Below, piece by piece: positions 35,491-47,800 of a stretch of DNA of 64,000 nucleotides; positions within the stretch are counted from its first letter, which is position 1, and each line of letters starts with the position of its first letter. Below the pieces are notes generated by a model that worked only from the letters and a program-made list of their open reading frames with translations, was not told the DNA's origin and made no database searches. Position numbers and translations under genes: made by a program. Source of the stretch: Cochliopodium minus (taxonomy: Eukaryota > Discosea > Himatismenida > Cochliopodiidae). Location: positions 1 through 64,000 of the forward strand of contig JAMYWO010000097.1 in assembly GCA_024220525.1 (NCBI GenBank). Reading direction: 5' to 3'.

Positions 35491-36687
35491 ATGAAAAAAG
35501 AGAATGAATGTTCAATTAATCTTGAAATCAATGAAATTTCCCCTTTATTACCTATCAAAGAAAAGAATGAATCAGATTATAAGATAATGAATAAAAATAT
35601 CTGGGGAATGGTCTGTGATTATCTTTCCGAGAAGGAAATTTGTTCGTTGAGTCAATTAAGCAAGAAATTTAATGAGATGATAAACAATAATGAGTTGATA
35701 TGGAAAAGATTGAACGAGAGGAAATTTGGAGGAGGAATAAATCAATTGGAATTTCATAATCCCTTTTTACAAAAAATTAACTGGAATGAATTGAATTCTA
35801 AAGCTACTTTAGAAAGATATCTCAACAAGAAAAACAAAAGTGATCAAAAAGAAAATGTGATTAAAAATTATTTGTGGAAGAACAATAGAGGAGTGATGAG
35901 AAAAGAAGATAAAGATTGTTTGAAAATCTTGTACCCTTTCCACAAGCTTGTTAACTATTCATTGATCTTGGTTCCCTTCTCCCTACTTTTGTTTTCGATA
36001 CTTTTGGAGCTTAAAATGGTGGGAGTGATGAAAACGATGTTTGTTGTTTGTTCTATTCCTCTCTTAGTTATCTTGGGAATTTTAATGTCCCAAGTGATTT
36101 TGTTTTTCTCGTCAATTAATCAAAAATGGCAAAGTTGTTATTTTTACGGTAAACAGCCAAAGAATCTAGGAATCATGAGCTTTTCTGCAATCTTCTTTAT
36201 TTGCTTCTCCATTTTGACGATTCTTAAATCGGATTCAATTATCACTTTGAGTTGGAACTTGATCTTTCCATTTCTGCATATTTCGATTATTTTGATGTTC
36301 ATTGCGGTGATGCTACAGAGGTACTATAGTGCTGCAGAGAAAAGAATCAACACAACATTGTTTATGTTGGCTATTTCCTTTTCGATTTTATTGAATCTCT
36401 CAATCGCAAGTCTAATTCCTTTAAAAATAAAGTGGTACATTACTTTCATTCCCGTCTTTATCATTGATCTTATTCTTATCTTTTATTCTATCATCATTTA
36501 TTTTTTTGGATCACGTGATTTTACAAAAGTCATTGTCTTGTTTATCTCCTTATCTATTATTACTTTTGTTGTTGGAAATTTAACACTTGTTGTTCACTTA
36601 GGAAAAGGAATTTCTTCTTATTACTTTTTTTCTTTTTTTCAAGCTTGTTTAATTTTTGCTCTATTTCCTCTCTCATTGTCCAAATAA
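35491..36687 (+). CDS. F-box protein with C-terminal multipass membrane domain
   Basis: Single exon, 398 residues. An acidic leader precedes an F-box-like motif at residues about 35-85: NIWGMVCDYLSEKEICSLSQ, LSKKFNEMINNNELIWKRL, ERKFGG. From residue about 150 on there are eight or so hydrophobic helices (LVNYSLILVPFSLLLFSILL, FVVCSIPLLVILGILMSQVI, IMSFSAIFFICFSILTIL, FPFLHISIILMFIAVML, TLFMLAISFSILLNLSIASL, WYITFIPVFIIDLILIFYSI, KVIVLFISLSIITFVVGNL). The arrangement of helices in pairs recalls TMEM185-like proteins; that is only a resemblance. Inference: a membrane-anchored SCF adaptor. The fusion is within one uninterrupted exon, so it cannot be a splice artefact. Confidence 0.8.
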   Translation: MKKENECSINLEINEISPLLPIKEKNESDYKIMNKNIWGMVCDYLSEKEICSLSQLSKKFNEMINNNELIWKRLNERKFGGGINQLEFHNPFLQKINWNELNSKATLERYLNKKNKSDQKENVIKNYLWKNNRGVMRKEDKDCLKILYPFHKLVNYSLILVPFSLLLFSILLELKMVGVMKTMFVVCSIPLLVILGILMSQVILFFSSINQKWQSCYFYGKQPKNLGIMSFSAIFFICFSILTILKSDSIITLSWNLIFPFLHISIILMFIAVMLQRYYSAAEKRINTTLFMLAISFSILLNLSIASLIPLKIKWYITFIPVFIIDLILIFYSIIIYFFGSRDFTKVIVLFISLSIITFVVGNLTLVVHLGKGISSYYFFSFFQACLIFALFPLSLSK

Positions 36688-36849
36688 ATTCAAAAAAAAC
36701 TATTAAAATTAATTTTTTTATTAAAATTAATTTGGAAACAAATTAATTTTAAATTTTGAGTGATCTTTAATCAGCAAATAAATAAAAAAATAAAAAATAG
36801 GAAGGAGGACATTATCAAAAGAGAAGAGCTTGTTGGTTGGCTTGAGAGA

Positions 36850-37870
36850 AATGGTGCTTGGGGAAACAGTGTTGGGGCTGCTTGTGCCAGTAGGTGATAA
36901 GGGAAGAGGTGGGAGAAACAGTTCTAGGTATTAAAATTGTGCTTATTGTAGTGGGAGTTGGAGGATCAAAGCTACTGCAATTTGTAACTTACATTTTTTA
37001 TTTTTCAAAATTTTATTTTTTAAATTTTTTATTAGGAACTATTTTTTACCTTGACCCAAATTGACAGCTACACAAACTCCAGTGGAATTGGTAGTAGATA
37101 GAGTGTTGTAAAGAGTGGAATTTGAAACAATACCTGTGTTTTACCCCACAATACATGCTGCGTTGGATCCTTTCTCAAACAAAAAATTAAAATATCATAT
37201 TAAAAATATTTAAAATTTACCTGAGATGGTGTTGTTGTAAGAAACACACCCCGTGATATTTGCTTTGTATTAAACTTTGTTCATTCTATTTAAATAAAAT
37301 TTTTTAATTAAATAAAAAAACAAAAATTAAAATTCAAATTAAAATAAAATTCAAATTAAATTTGCTTTTATTAATTTAATGAAAAATTATTTTTTTTGAT
37401 GAAATTAAAATTAAAATTAAAATTATAAAATTAAAAAATAAAAATAAAAATAAAATTTAATTAAATTGGTATTATTTTAACCCTCCTGCAATTCCTCCAC
37501 TCCCAGAGCTAGTGTTGGTGGTAGTGGCGGAAATGGTATTGCTATACCCATTACTGCTTGTGATTGGCCCTTCTGCATCTCCACTTATTCCTCCTGTACA
37601 TCAAAAAAAAAATAAAAAAAAAAAAAAGAAAATAAAGAAATATACAAATTAAAATTTTTTTTGATAATATAATTTTTAAAGAATTAAAATAAAAAATAAA
37701 ATCAAATTTTTACCAGCATTTGCACCTACTATCCCTCCAGCTACGATATCGTTTGTGTTGAAGGAGATGTTGTTATATATCTTACACATTATTTATGACA
37801 GAGGTGTCGGTGTATGAAAACAAGGCTCCTGCCCTGTTAACGTTATTTCTTGATATTAAAGTCACATTAA
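36850..37870 (-). pseudogene. Decayed GLUG/beta-helix repeat gene
   Basis: Minus-strand islands separated by A/T introns read like the ectodomain of the big receptor gene next door: NVTLISRNNVNRAGALFSYT and ISFNTNDIVAGGIVGANAG (37870-37705), GGISGDAEGPITSSNGYSNT and SSGSGGIAGG (37590-37475), and GSNAACIVG-stop-NTGIVSNS plus TTNSTGVCVAVNLGQG (37165-37045). A stop (about 37140) and a frame change plus stop (about 37785) interrupt it, and no start or membrane part is found. It is read as a broken relative, inverted relative to the intact gene. Confidence 0.6.
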
Positions 37871-38212
37871 CCTAAATGGAAGAGAAATTTTAAATTAAAA
37901 AATAGAAAGAAAATTTAATTTTGGTGATGTCATACTTTGCCCTTTTTTTGACCACTGGAATGAATACTCTTTAATAATTTATGTTTATTTGTGTCATTTT
38001 TCTTTTTAAAAATTTAAATTATATGTTTGAAAGAATAAAAATTTGCCAACAAAATCTTCCTATGCAAGATGGAAAGATATCAGAATTTAGCTATTTTCAT
38101 TCACTGAGGGAATTTTAATATTTTTTTTAACTGAATTCTAAAAAAAAAATTTAATTGTTTATTTACCAAAATTTAATCAAATTAAAAAAAAAAAAAAATT
38201 GTTGAAAAATTT

Positions 38213-38652
38213 ATGGCAAACAAAAACGAAGATAAAATAGAAGAGCAAAAATTGAACGACTTCAAAAACAAAATCATTCAAAAGATAGGTAATTATCTTT
38301 ATACTGAATATTTACATTTATTTTCTTAATTAGACTTGAATGATAAAGATAAGAGATCTGTTTACCTCAATTTAGTTGAAAAACTTTGTGAATTAGATCC
38401 AAATCTTGAACAACTCGCCATTTATGCAAAGAAAAATATCAATAATTCACCCAAAAAATGTGGCACTTGTCATAGATGCATCTCTTCATTGCCAAAAGAA
38501 TTAATGAGAGATTTGGGATACAAATCTCACCAAATTCCAAATAGCAGTGTATCACATACCCGAATTTGCAAGAACTTTGAAGCTCCAAAAGATAGATCAC
38601 CAATCCCAACAAAGGAGGAATCACAAAGTTTGTATAAGGTTATATTTTCTTA
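38213..38652 (+). CDS. Small CxxC-containing protein, 3' end possibly cut by gap
   Basis: Exon 1 38213-38288 (MANKNEDKIEEQKLNDFKNK) and exon 2 about 38334-38640 (DLNDKDKRSVYLNLVEKLCE, PNLEQLAIYAKKNINNSPKK). A possible zinc knuckle follows (CGTCHRC). The exon appears to end with a donor at LYK/gttata, just before the assembly join at 38687, so further exons are probably missing. The KKC-x2-C-x2-C cluster suggests metal binding. No family was recognised. Confidence 0.55.
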
Positions 38653-38686
38653 ATATATATGATTTTTAAATACTTTGCTAACATGG

Positions 38687-38687
38687 N
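38687..38687. other. Assembly join (single N)
   Basis: Separates the CxxC gene on the left from an unrelated kinase scrap on the right. Confidence 0.9.
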
Positions 38688-38748
38688 GCTCCATGAATAT
38701 CTGTAGAATCCTAATGACCAAATATCTGGGTTACCAGGAAAATTCTGC
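38688..38748 (-). pseudogene. Fragment of a protein kinase domain
   Basis: In reverse complement it reads NFPGNPDIWSLGFYRYSW, matching kinase subdomain IX (DIWSLG). Nothing more of a kinase is present on either side, so it is a contig-edge scrap or exon remnant. Confidence 0.5.
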
Positions 38749-38867
38749 AAATAATATCAAAAAAGGGAGTTTATGAAAAACTAAAAAAGAATTGGCAAAT
38801 TCTCTTCCCTTTTTTTTACTGACTGAAAAATATTAAAAAAAATAAATTACAAAAAAAAAAATTCCAG

Positions 38868-41800
38868 ATGTTCAAAAAGAATATGGATTGGATTGTATTG
38901 ATAATAATTTTTTTCATGTGTGCACATATGAATTGCCAAAATTCCAATTATACTATCAACATATGCTCAGTAATTATAAAATTTTAATAAAATTTTTTAT
39001 CTTCATGTCAAGAATTAAATATCCTCCAATATATATCTCAGGAATTGCAAAGTATACAAGCATATGATACTGTATATGTGGTTGGAAACATTGATTGTAC
39101 AGGATTTGATTTTATTACGATAGAAAGTTTCAGTGGAATAATTTATGGAGGAGGATTTAACATCTATAATCTTTCAATAACCAAAAATATCTCATCGACC
39201 AATAGTGCAATATTTCATAATTTCGATCATGCATCAATTTTTGATTTAAATTTTGTAAATGTATACATAGATTCTTGCAATGATAAAATAGCAATCATTG
39301 CAGCTCATTCGACATATAGCGAAATAACTGTAAGAATTTAAAAAAATTATTATTATTTAATATTGCAATGAAATAATCAAAAATTTAGATTAGTTTATAA
39401 TGGTTTTTTTAATTAGAACATAACTATTACCACCACTGATCCATCCATTTCGAATAACGTGATCGGAGGGGGCAAAGGTACTAAATTATATATTGGAGCA
39501 GTAGTTGGATATTCAGAATCATCCACCATGATAAATATCACCGTTCAAAATACAAAAGTTTCCGCACCAGAATTTTCGTACGTTGGATCTATTTTGGGGA
39601 GTGGAAGTAATTCGCTGATACAAAATTGTCACCAACTTGGGTTTCAAAAAGATCCGAACGCGACTTTTATCGAAGGAGGAAAAACTGTTGGTGGATTGGT
39701 TGGACATCTTTACGTGTAAAAATTTTTTTTTTTCATTTAATTAAATTTTAGCAAAAATTTGTCAGTCAATTTTGAATGTCAAATTATCTTATATTAAATA
39801 TTTATTTTTATTATTAAAAAATTTGATATTCTAGATCTACTTTACAAAAATCAGGTGTTGTAAGAGGTTTTATTGATGGAACTGTTGGTGTGGGTTCGAT
39901 GTTGGGTACCATTGCTGGTAGTATAAGTGACTGTGGTACTATTTCTGAGGTAAAAAATTCAAAAATTATTTTTCATGATGAAAAAATTATTTTTCATGAT
40001 GAATATCATATTAAAAACAATTAAAATCATTAGGTTTACTCTCAAGAAGATGTTGCTCTTTCAATCCAACCTAGCTCGTAAAATTTTTTCAAACAATTCT
40101 AAAATGATAAATTATTTTATTTTTTAGTATGGCAGGGATGTTTGGAGAAGTAGCTTCAGATTGTAATATTTATAAATTATTGAATAAAAATTTAATATCA
40201 TTCTCTTTTTAGTCACGTCGAATTTCACCAATGTTTATTCAAAATCAAAGATAATTGGGTATAATGTGATGGGTAAATTTTGTCAAAGAAATATTTTTAA
40301 TCTATTTTTATATTCTTTTTATAAATCATAGGAGGATTAGTTGGATCTTTAAGTAAAACCATTTTTTAAAAAATTAATTTAAATTAATTCAATTTTTTAT
40401 AGGAGGAAATTTGATTGTAACAAACAGTTATTTTTCTGCAACGTTAATTGGTATAAAATTAGGAACTAATTGAATAAAAATAAATTAAATAAAAGATTTC
40501 AAATAATTTAATTTTGAAATTTCTTTTGAAGGAACTGGCAAAGATATCGGACCTATTTATGGACATATCAGTTATGAAAATAATATAAATGAACTCAAAT
40601 ATGAGAGGGTCTATTTCTATCAACAAAACTCTTCAAGTTATATTCCAACCCCAAAAAAATTTGGAAGAGGACTCAACTGTTCACTTTTGTTTGGGAACGT
40701 CAAAGCAAAGTTTGATCAAAGCATTTGGGGAGGAGACAGATTAAGAATTGAACCAAATTTCAAAGAAGGAGTTTGCAACTGTAAAGATTCTGATGGAAAC
40801 ACTGTCGGAGATTGTCTCAAGATTCCTGTTTGTAAAAAAAAAAAATAATTTTTTTTGAAATACACATTTACTCTTTTTCCAAAAAAAAAATGTGGAAAGA
40901 GTTTTTTTCTTGCTCATATTAATTTTTTTTTCTATTCCATATTTTATTATTTAAAAACAGAACATATGTAAATAATTCTGTAACCAGTATTAATTTTAAT
41001 TTTCAAAAGATAACACTTCTCTGAATTTGATTTCTACAACATACAGCAAAAAATTCAGAAAAATTGGATTGGGAGATATACTTGATGGCTACGTTGTTAA
41101 TCTTCAATTTGGTTTTTTTACTTTTTTTTTTCAATTAATATTTTTTAAAATTTTTTTACAAACCTCAAGATAATAGATTGTTCATTATTGATGGAGGAGA
41201 CATCGTTCCTCTATCTGATTATAATTTCAATTTTTTTGGGCAAAAGGACGACAACGATACCTCGCTGATCAAAATCTGTTTGGGAAGAGATTCCAATTCT
41301 CCGTGCCTTGCTCTTCCAACAGGATTGAAAAACATATTGGGTAAAATAAAAAGTTTATTTTTTGAATTATTTTTTGTTATTTCTTGAAAAAGGAAATTTC
41401 GAGATCAACTGCCCCAATAAAAAATCCATTTCTTCTTTTCCTAAACCATCAAATATTTTGGGACAAAATTCGAACATAGGTTTTGGTGGTTCCAATCTTG
41501 ACTACTTGATACCATTGCCACTCAACACAAATCCATTTCAATCTCTCTTTGAACAATTTGGGTAAAAATAAATTTCACATAATTATAAAAACTAATTTTT
41601 TTAAAATTTTAACAATAGGTGGAATGACACAAAAACAGATCCTCTTATCATAGAAAATCAATTATCATTTTTGGTAAAAATTATAAACAATTGAAAATTT
41701 TTTTGTGAGAATTTAATCTGCGCCATATAATTTGTATCAATTTTTACATCTCCACATAAGATACTATATAATTGATCTATGAGATCCAAATAATCATATT

Positions 41801-44800
41801 ATCATTTGTATATGTTGATTAATATTGATCCTTTATCGATCATTTTTACAAACAAATTTTCATTATGAGCATCTTAATTATGTTTTATACAAAAATTTAT
41901 TCAATTTAAAATAAAAACTTCATTTTTAAATTTTAGGTTTTGAACATTTTCAAAATGAGAGGAATTGATTATTTTTTTAGTGAAAGACCAAACATAGATG
42001 ATGATTTATCTCTTTGCTCAATCAACGTAATCAACCAAGGAGACCAAATTGTTTCTGGGAAAGGAGTTCCTCTGACCAACTCAACAAATTCGATGACACT
42101 GACACAATTACAAAAAAATCTACATTGCGATGAGGACATTGTCATTAAATCAAGCTCTCTTTTGGTGAATATCTCTACTTCCATACAAAACTCTGTCTCG
42201 CAAGAACAATTGTTGGATTCTTTGTGGAGATCTGGTTTGTTTTTCATGAGTGATTATTACGAAAATTGCACCAACTATCTCAATTCGAAACTCAACACTA
42301 AATTTTCATGGTTTAATTGGAACAACTCTAATTGTTATTATGACACTCAATCCACAAATTGGATTAACGGTAAAAAAAAAAAAAAACCCCTTAAAACTTT
42401 TTATCTTTTTTTTTTTTGAAAAGATCCATGTTGCAATCCATTGCTCAAAACAAGTGATCGTTGTTGTTTTGACAAAAATGTATGATTTTTTCTCATTTTT
42501 TGTTTTAAATTATTGTATTTTGTATTGAAAGATATCATCTGTTATGTCCATTTACAATGGGCCAATAGATAAAACTACATCCGTCTGCTCCTCTCCAATT
42601 TTGACAAATCTTTTGTTGTCTGATTACTCAAAGTTGAGAAACTTTGCAATTGATCCTATCAATGTAATTATTTGTGATTTTTGTTATTTTCTCAATTTAT
42701 TTTAAAAATTTATTTTTAAATTTTTTATTTCGTATATTTATTAAATCACAATTAACTTTAATCAAATTAAAAAAAAATCTGTTTAAAAAATTTTTAGGGA
42801 TGTGATAAAGATTCAAAAGATCTCAAATATCAAAACATAGAAAGTAATGAATATTTAATCAAAAATTTTATCATTATATTATGGTTTATTTATCAAAAAT
42901 TTTTATTCAAAAAAAAAAAGGCGAAACAAACAAATATTTGACTTGTGGGGAAAAATACTACTCCACTGGCAAAAAATTTCCTTGTCTCACAAACAAAGAC
43001 TGCGATTGTGGTGATTGTGATTTGATAAAAGGATATTGTAATAATTGCAATACATCCAACAGAGAAATTGTAATTGGAAATTGTATTAAAACCCTCTTTT
43101 TCAACAGTTCCATAGGTAATTTTTTTAATCTGAATAATTTTAAAAATTAAAATTTTATTTGAAAATTTTTAAATTGCATCAAAATTTCAAAACTTTTTTA
43201 AAACTAAATAATTTATTATTTAAAAATAATAGCAAAGAAAGCAGCGGGTGATTGGGGTCTTTCTGGTCAATCATTTGATGCAATATTTGACGGGTTTTTG
43301 AATAGAACAAAATCACAAGTTTGTATCGATGCATATGGAGGAGAACCCCAACTGCTAGAAAGTTCTGACACAAATTGCACCATTTACGGTTTTTGTCAAA
43401 GAGCTGAATTTTACACTTTCGAAGAAGATTGTCCTCCGACAAGACAGAACTATTCAGGAGATTGCAATCTTTGCGATTCATATGGTGAAAAAAAAATTTT
43501 CAAAATAAAATTTTTTTTAATTTTATTTTTAAATTTAAATATTTTTAATTTTCAATTATATTTTTTTATTAAATTTTAAAATAATAGGAAATTGCTTGGT
43601 TTTGACCAACCAAATTTGTTTGGCTAATGATATTGACTATCCACCGGATTCTTTTTACGATTATGGTTATTACCCTAATTTAGATTTGGGTAAATCACCA
43701 ATTTATATTTTTGTGACTACATTTAATTTTAAAATTTAAAGATGGATGCCAATGCGGAACTGGGAGTGATAACAATTCATTGTGTCTCAAGTATTTTTTG
43801 CAAACTAATTATTTAAAGACTTCCTTTAAAAACCAACCTAATTTTTTTAATAGTGGGTTTTGTTTTCTGAAACAGTTGAAAGTGAAGAAGAATGTCAAAT
43901 TTGACAAGTGTATTACCCAAATATTGGGTTCTCATAAATATATATATATATTTTTAATTTTCTTAAATTTAATTTATTTCTTAAATAATTTTTTTTTTTT
44001 CATAAATTTTCATTTCTCAAAATTTAAAAAATGCATATTCTCAACCCAAAATAAATTCTTGTGTCTGTCCAATGGAAGCTAATACAGGAAGAAAATGGAG
44101 CTACAATATCTTCAACATCACAAATCAGCAACAATATGCGAAAACATAACAAGTTGCGTCATAAACGGGATGGTGAGATTCTGGGAAGTTTACAAGAAAG
44201 TTTATAAGTTACTCCCTCTTGCCAAAGTGATTATTTCCATTGAGGTTGTGTCATACAAATCTAGCATTGAAAATTGTACTGCAAAGATGGGGATACCTTA
44301 CAGTGATCATTGCATTTAACTACAACAAAACTGCTTGTTTATTTTCAGTTGACTTAGGATGACCCCAGGTCTTTGGATGAGGCTTCTTGTATTGCCTGTC
44401 GTAATGGTGATGTTTATAATTGTCCCATGCTTTTTTTTAAATGGTTGTCAATGGTAAAAATTTTTAAAATAAAATCAAAATAAAAAAATTAGTTAAAAAA
44501 TATTAAATAAATTGAGTCTTTTAAAATAAATAAAAAAACTCAATGAAAATAAATAAAAATTTAAAAAACAAAAAATATAGGAAATGAAAAAAATGAAAAA
44601 CAAAAAATCAAATAAATTTACATTAAATTTAGGAATCAGAAGCTCCTTGTGACAGACTTCTCTCACCTGAGAATGTGCTAAAAATGGATTTTGTCAAACT
44701 CCTCATCATCTTCTGGTTGTTTGTACACAACATCTAAATATGACATGTAATCTTTTTCTTGGGATTTTTAAAATCATTTTATTCTTTTAATTTTATCAGT

Positions 44801-47800
44801 CAAGTTGTCCAATTTGTTCGTGGAATTTCAGAAATGAAAAAATGGGTATTTTATTTTTTTTTATTTTTATTTATATTTTTATTTTGATATTTATTTTTTT
44901 CATTTTATTTATTTTTTGGGTTTTCAAAAATAGATGAGAATTTTAAAAAAATTCTGTTCATAAAGTTGTCAGAAGTGAAGCTTCTTTACCTGAGTTGACA
45001 GACAGTAACGAGAAAAATATCAAGCTTGAATATGATCAATTTTTGAAAAAACAAAACAAAATGAAAATAATTCCCCATCAAAACGACATTCAAAACTTTT
45101 AACAAAAAAATAAGAATGAATTCCAATAATGAAAGTGGACTCTTTCAAAATAAAACCCAAATGAAGAAAACAAAAATGTTGAAAAAGGAAGGAAGAAACA
45201 ACAGGTTGTCATTAACCCTGTTAAATCTTTTGTTAGGAATTTTGATTTAGAAAGATACCATTCTTAAGAAAAGGATCAGAACAAATTAGATTACCATAAC
45301 ACAAAATCACCAAGAGGCTTTCAGCTGAGAAATATGTAGAAATACCTTCTTTTCTCGACTATTTTACTGTCAATGGTTGTGTTGGAACAAATGTTGATGA
45401 ACATAGTAAATAATTTTTTAGATTAAATTTTTATTTTTTGTTATTTTTATTTTTATTTTTATTTTTTGTTATTTTTATTTTATTTTATTTTATTTTTATT
45501 TAAAAATTTTTTTAATTTTATTTTTATTATTTATTTTATTTTTCCTTTTATTATTTCATTTTTTATTTTATATTTATTTTACAAATAATACTTTTCATTT
45601 TAATTTAAATTTTACTTCAATTTTTAATCCAACTATTTAGCTTGTGCCTAATGAGTTGCAAAATAGGTACCTCAATCAAAGCAAGAGTGTTTCACAAAGC
45701 GGATGTTTTACTGTAGATGTATAAATTTTTTTTTATTTTATTATTTTATTATTTTATTTTATTATTATATTTTATTATTTTATTATTTATTATTTTATTA
45801 TTTTATTATTTTATTATTTTATTTATTTTATTATTTTATGATTTATTCAATAAAATTTTTAATTTTTTGAAGCCTATCAAATGTGAATTGAGTGATGCTA
45901 ATGGAGACAGTTATGTCATTTTCAGCGCAACAAACAAAACAAAGTCAGACTGTGATACATGTGGAGGAACATACAAACCCCTCTACACTTGGAAAACATC
46001 TGTCATTGCTCCTCTAAAATTATTAACTCCAACATGGGTATTTATTTTAATTTAAAAATTATCATTCCAATGAAAGTATTAATAATTTTAAATTTTTGTT
46101 AATTAATTTTTAATTTTTGTACAAATTTAAATTTTCATCAATTTTTATTTTAAAATTTCATTTTTTAAATATTTTTTCATTAATTTTTATTGATTAATTT
46201 TAAATTTTTTTTGATTTTTAAATTTTTTTATTTTAAATTTTTCATTTATTTTTATTAATTTTTTTTCATTAAATGAAGGTAACAAAAGAATGGGCTCCTG
46301 CAATTGAAAAAAGAACAATCATTAACCCCTACAAAGTTGTGGAATTAGTTTCAAAATATTCTCTCAACGAAATTGATCTCATTTTTTCATCACAAATACA
46401 ATGCGAAGTTAACCCCGTTTTGGAAACTGCCCAAAAGGTTGTCTGTTCTTGTATTTCGAAAAAAGACAACAGCACTTGTTTTAGTTCTCCTGTTGTTTCT
46501 GTTCCTTTGGGGTCTGTTTCTGTTTGTAGGTAAGAATTTAAAAATAAATTAAAAATAAAAAAATAAAAAATAAAAAATCAATAAAAAAATAAAAAATAAA
46601 AAAATTAATCAAGATCTAAAAATAAAAATAAAAAATAAAAAATAAAAATAATTAAAAATAAAAAATAACAATAAATAACCATTTAATTATCAGAGGTGAA
46701 CAAAAAACTGCTGTTGTGGGTAGTTCTCAATTAAATTTTAATATTGAATCAGTCCCGATAACATCCACATGTGTACTAGTGGATTTAAGGTAACATTTTT
46801 TGGAAAGACATTTTATTTTTTTAATCAATTAATTTTCACATTTTTAATTTTGCATTTTTTAATTTTTATTTTAATATTATTTTATATTTATTTTTTTTTA
46901 AATTTAGATCAATTGGATCATCACAGTTCAAAACAGAAGCAATTTCATCTTCCTCATCTCTTCTTTCCAGTTTATCTAAAAACACCAATCCTTACGCAAT
47001 TGTCAAAAATTCTTATGGAATCATTGTAGGGCAATTACTCTCAGATGGAGTCAACGTCACATTTGCACAGGCCGCCTTTTTGAACACCACTTTTAATGAC
47101 AGTTCTTTTTTTTCTAATGTGACGCTCCCTCCTTCTAATCATTTTCCTTCTGGGAGTAAAAAAAAAAAAAAAAATTATTTTGCAATTCAAAAAATTAATC
47201 AAAATAATGAATTTATTTTTTTAAAAATTTTTTCTCATAATTTTCATCATTTATTTTTAAATTTTAATTTATTATCTCACTTTTTCAAATCATTCAAAAG
47301 TCTTTTTTTTAAATATTTTCGCTCATAAAATTTTTTATTTCATTTTTTTTACTTTAAAATTTTTTTACGATCATAAATTTAAAAGAGAAAAGAAGTGAAG
47401 AAACCAACAACTTCACAATTTGCTTCCAAAAAAACCCAGAAATCACCTATTCAAAAGGAGATTTCCCACTCCTAGATTTCGCAACGACAACCAACTTCAA
47501 AACATTCACACCTCTTTTAATTAAAAACATCACATTTACAAACGATATCATTTGCGGATCTATTTCAACAAATTCCGGCGCAATATTTCCGATTGCGCTC
47601 AATGAAAACTGGAATCAGCAAAACTCGATCTTTTTCAACAATCAATCCATCAAACATCTTTTGATCTTTTTGAGCTCCGCTTTGTATCTTTTGTGTGTGT
47701 TGTCTTTCATCGGGATGGTTGTCCACACTTTTATTTTCAGGGTTCCAAAGTTGGGGCTTCTGTTTTTAACTGTCTACAGTGGTAATTATTTTCTTTTCAT

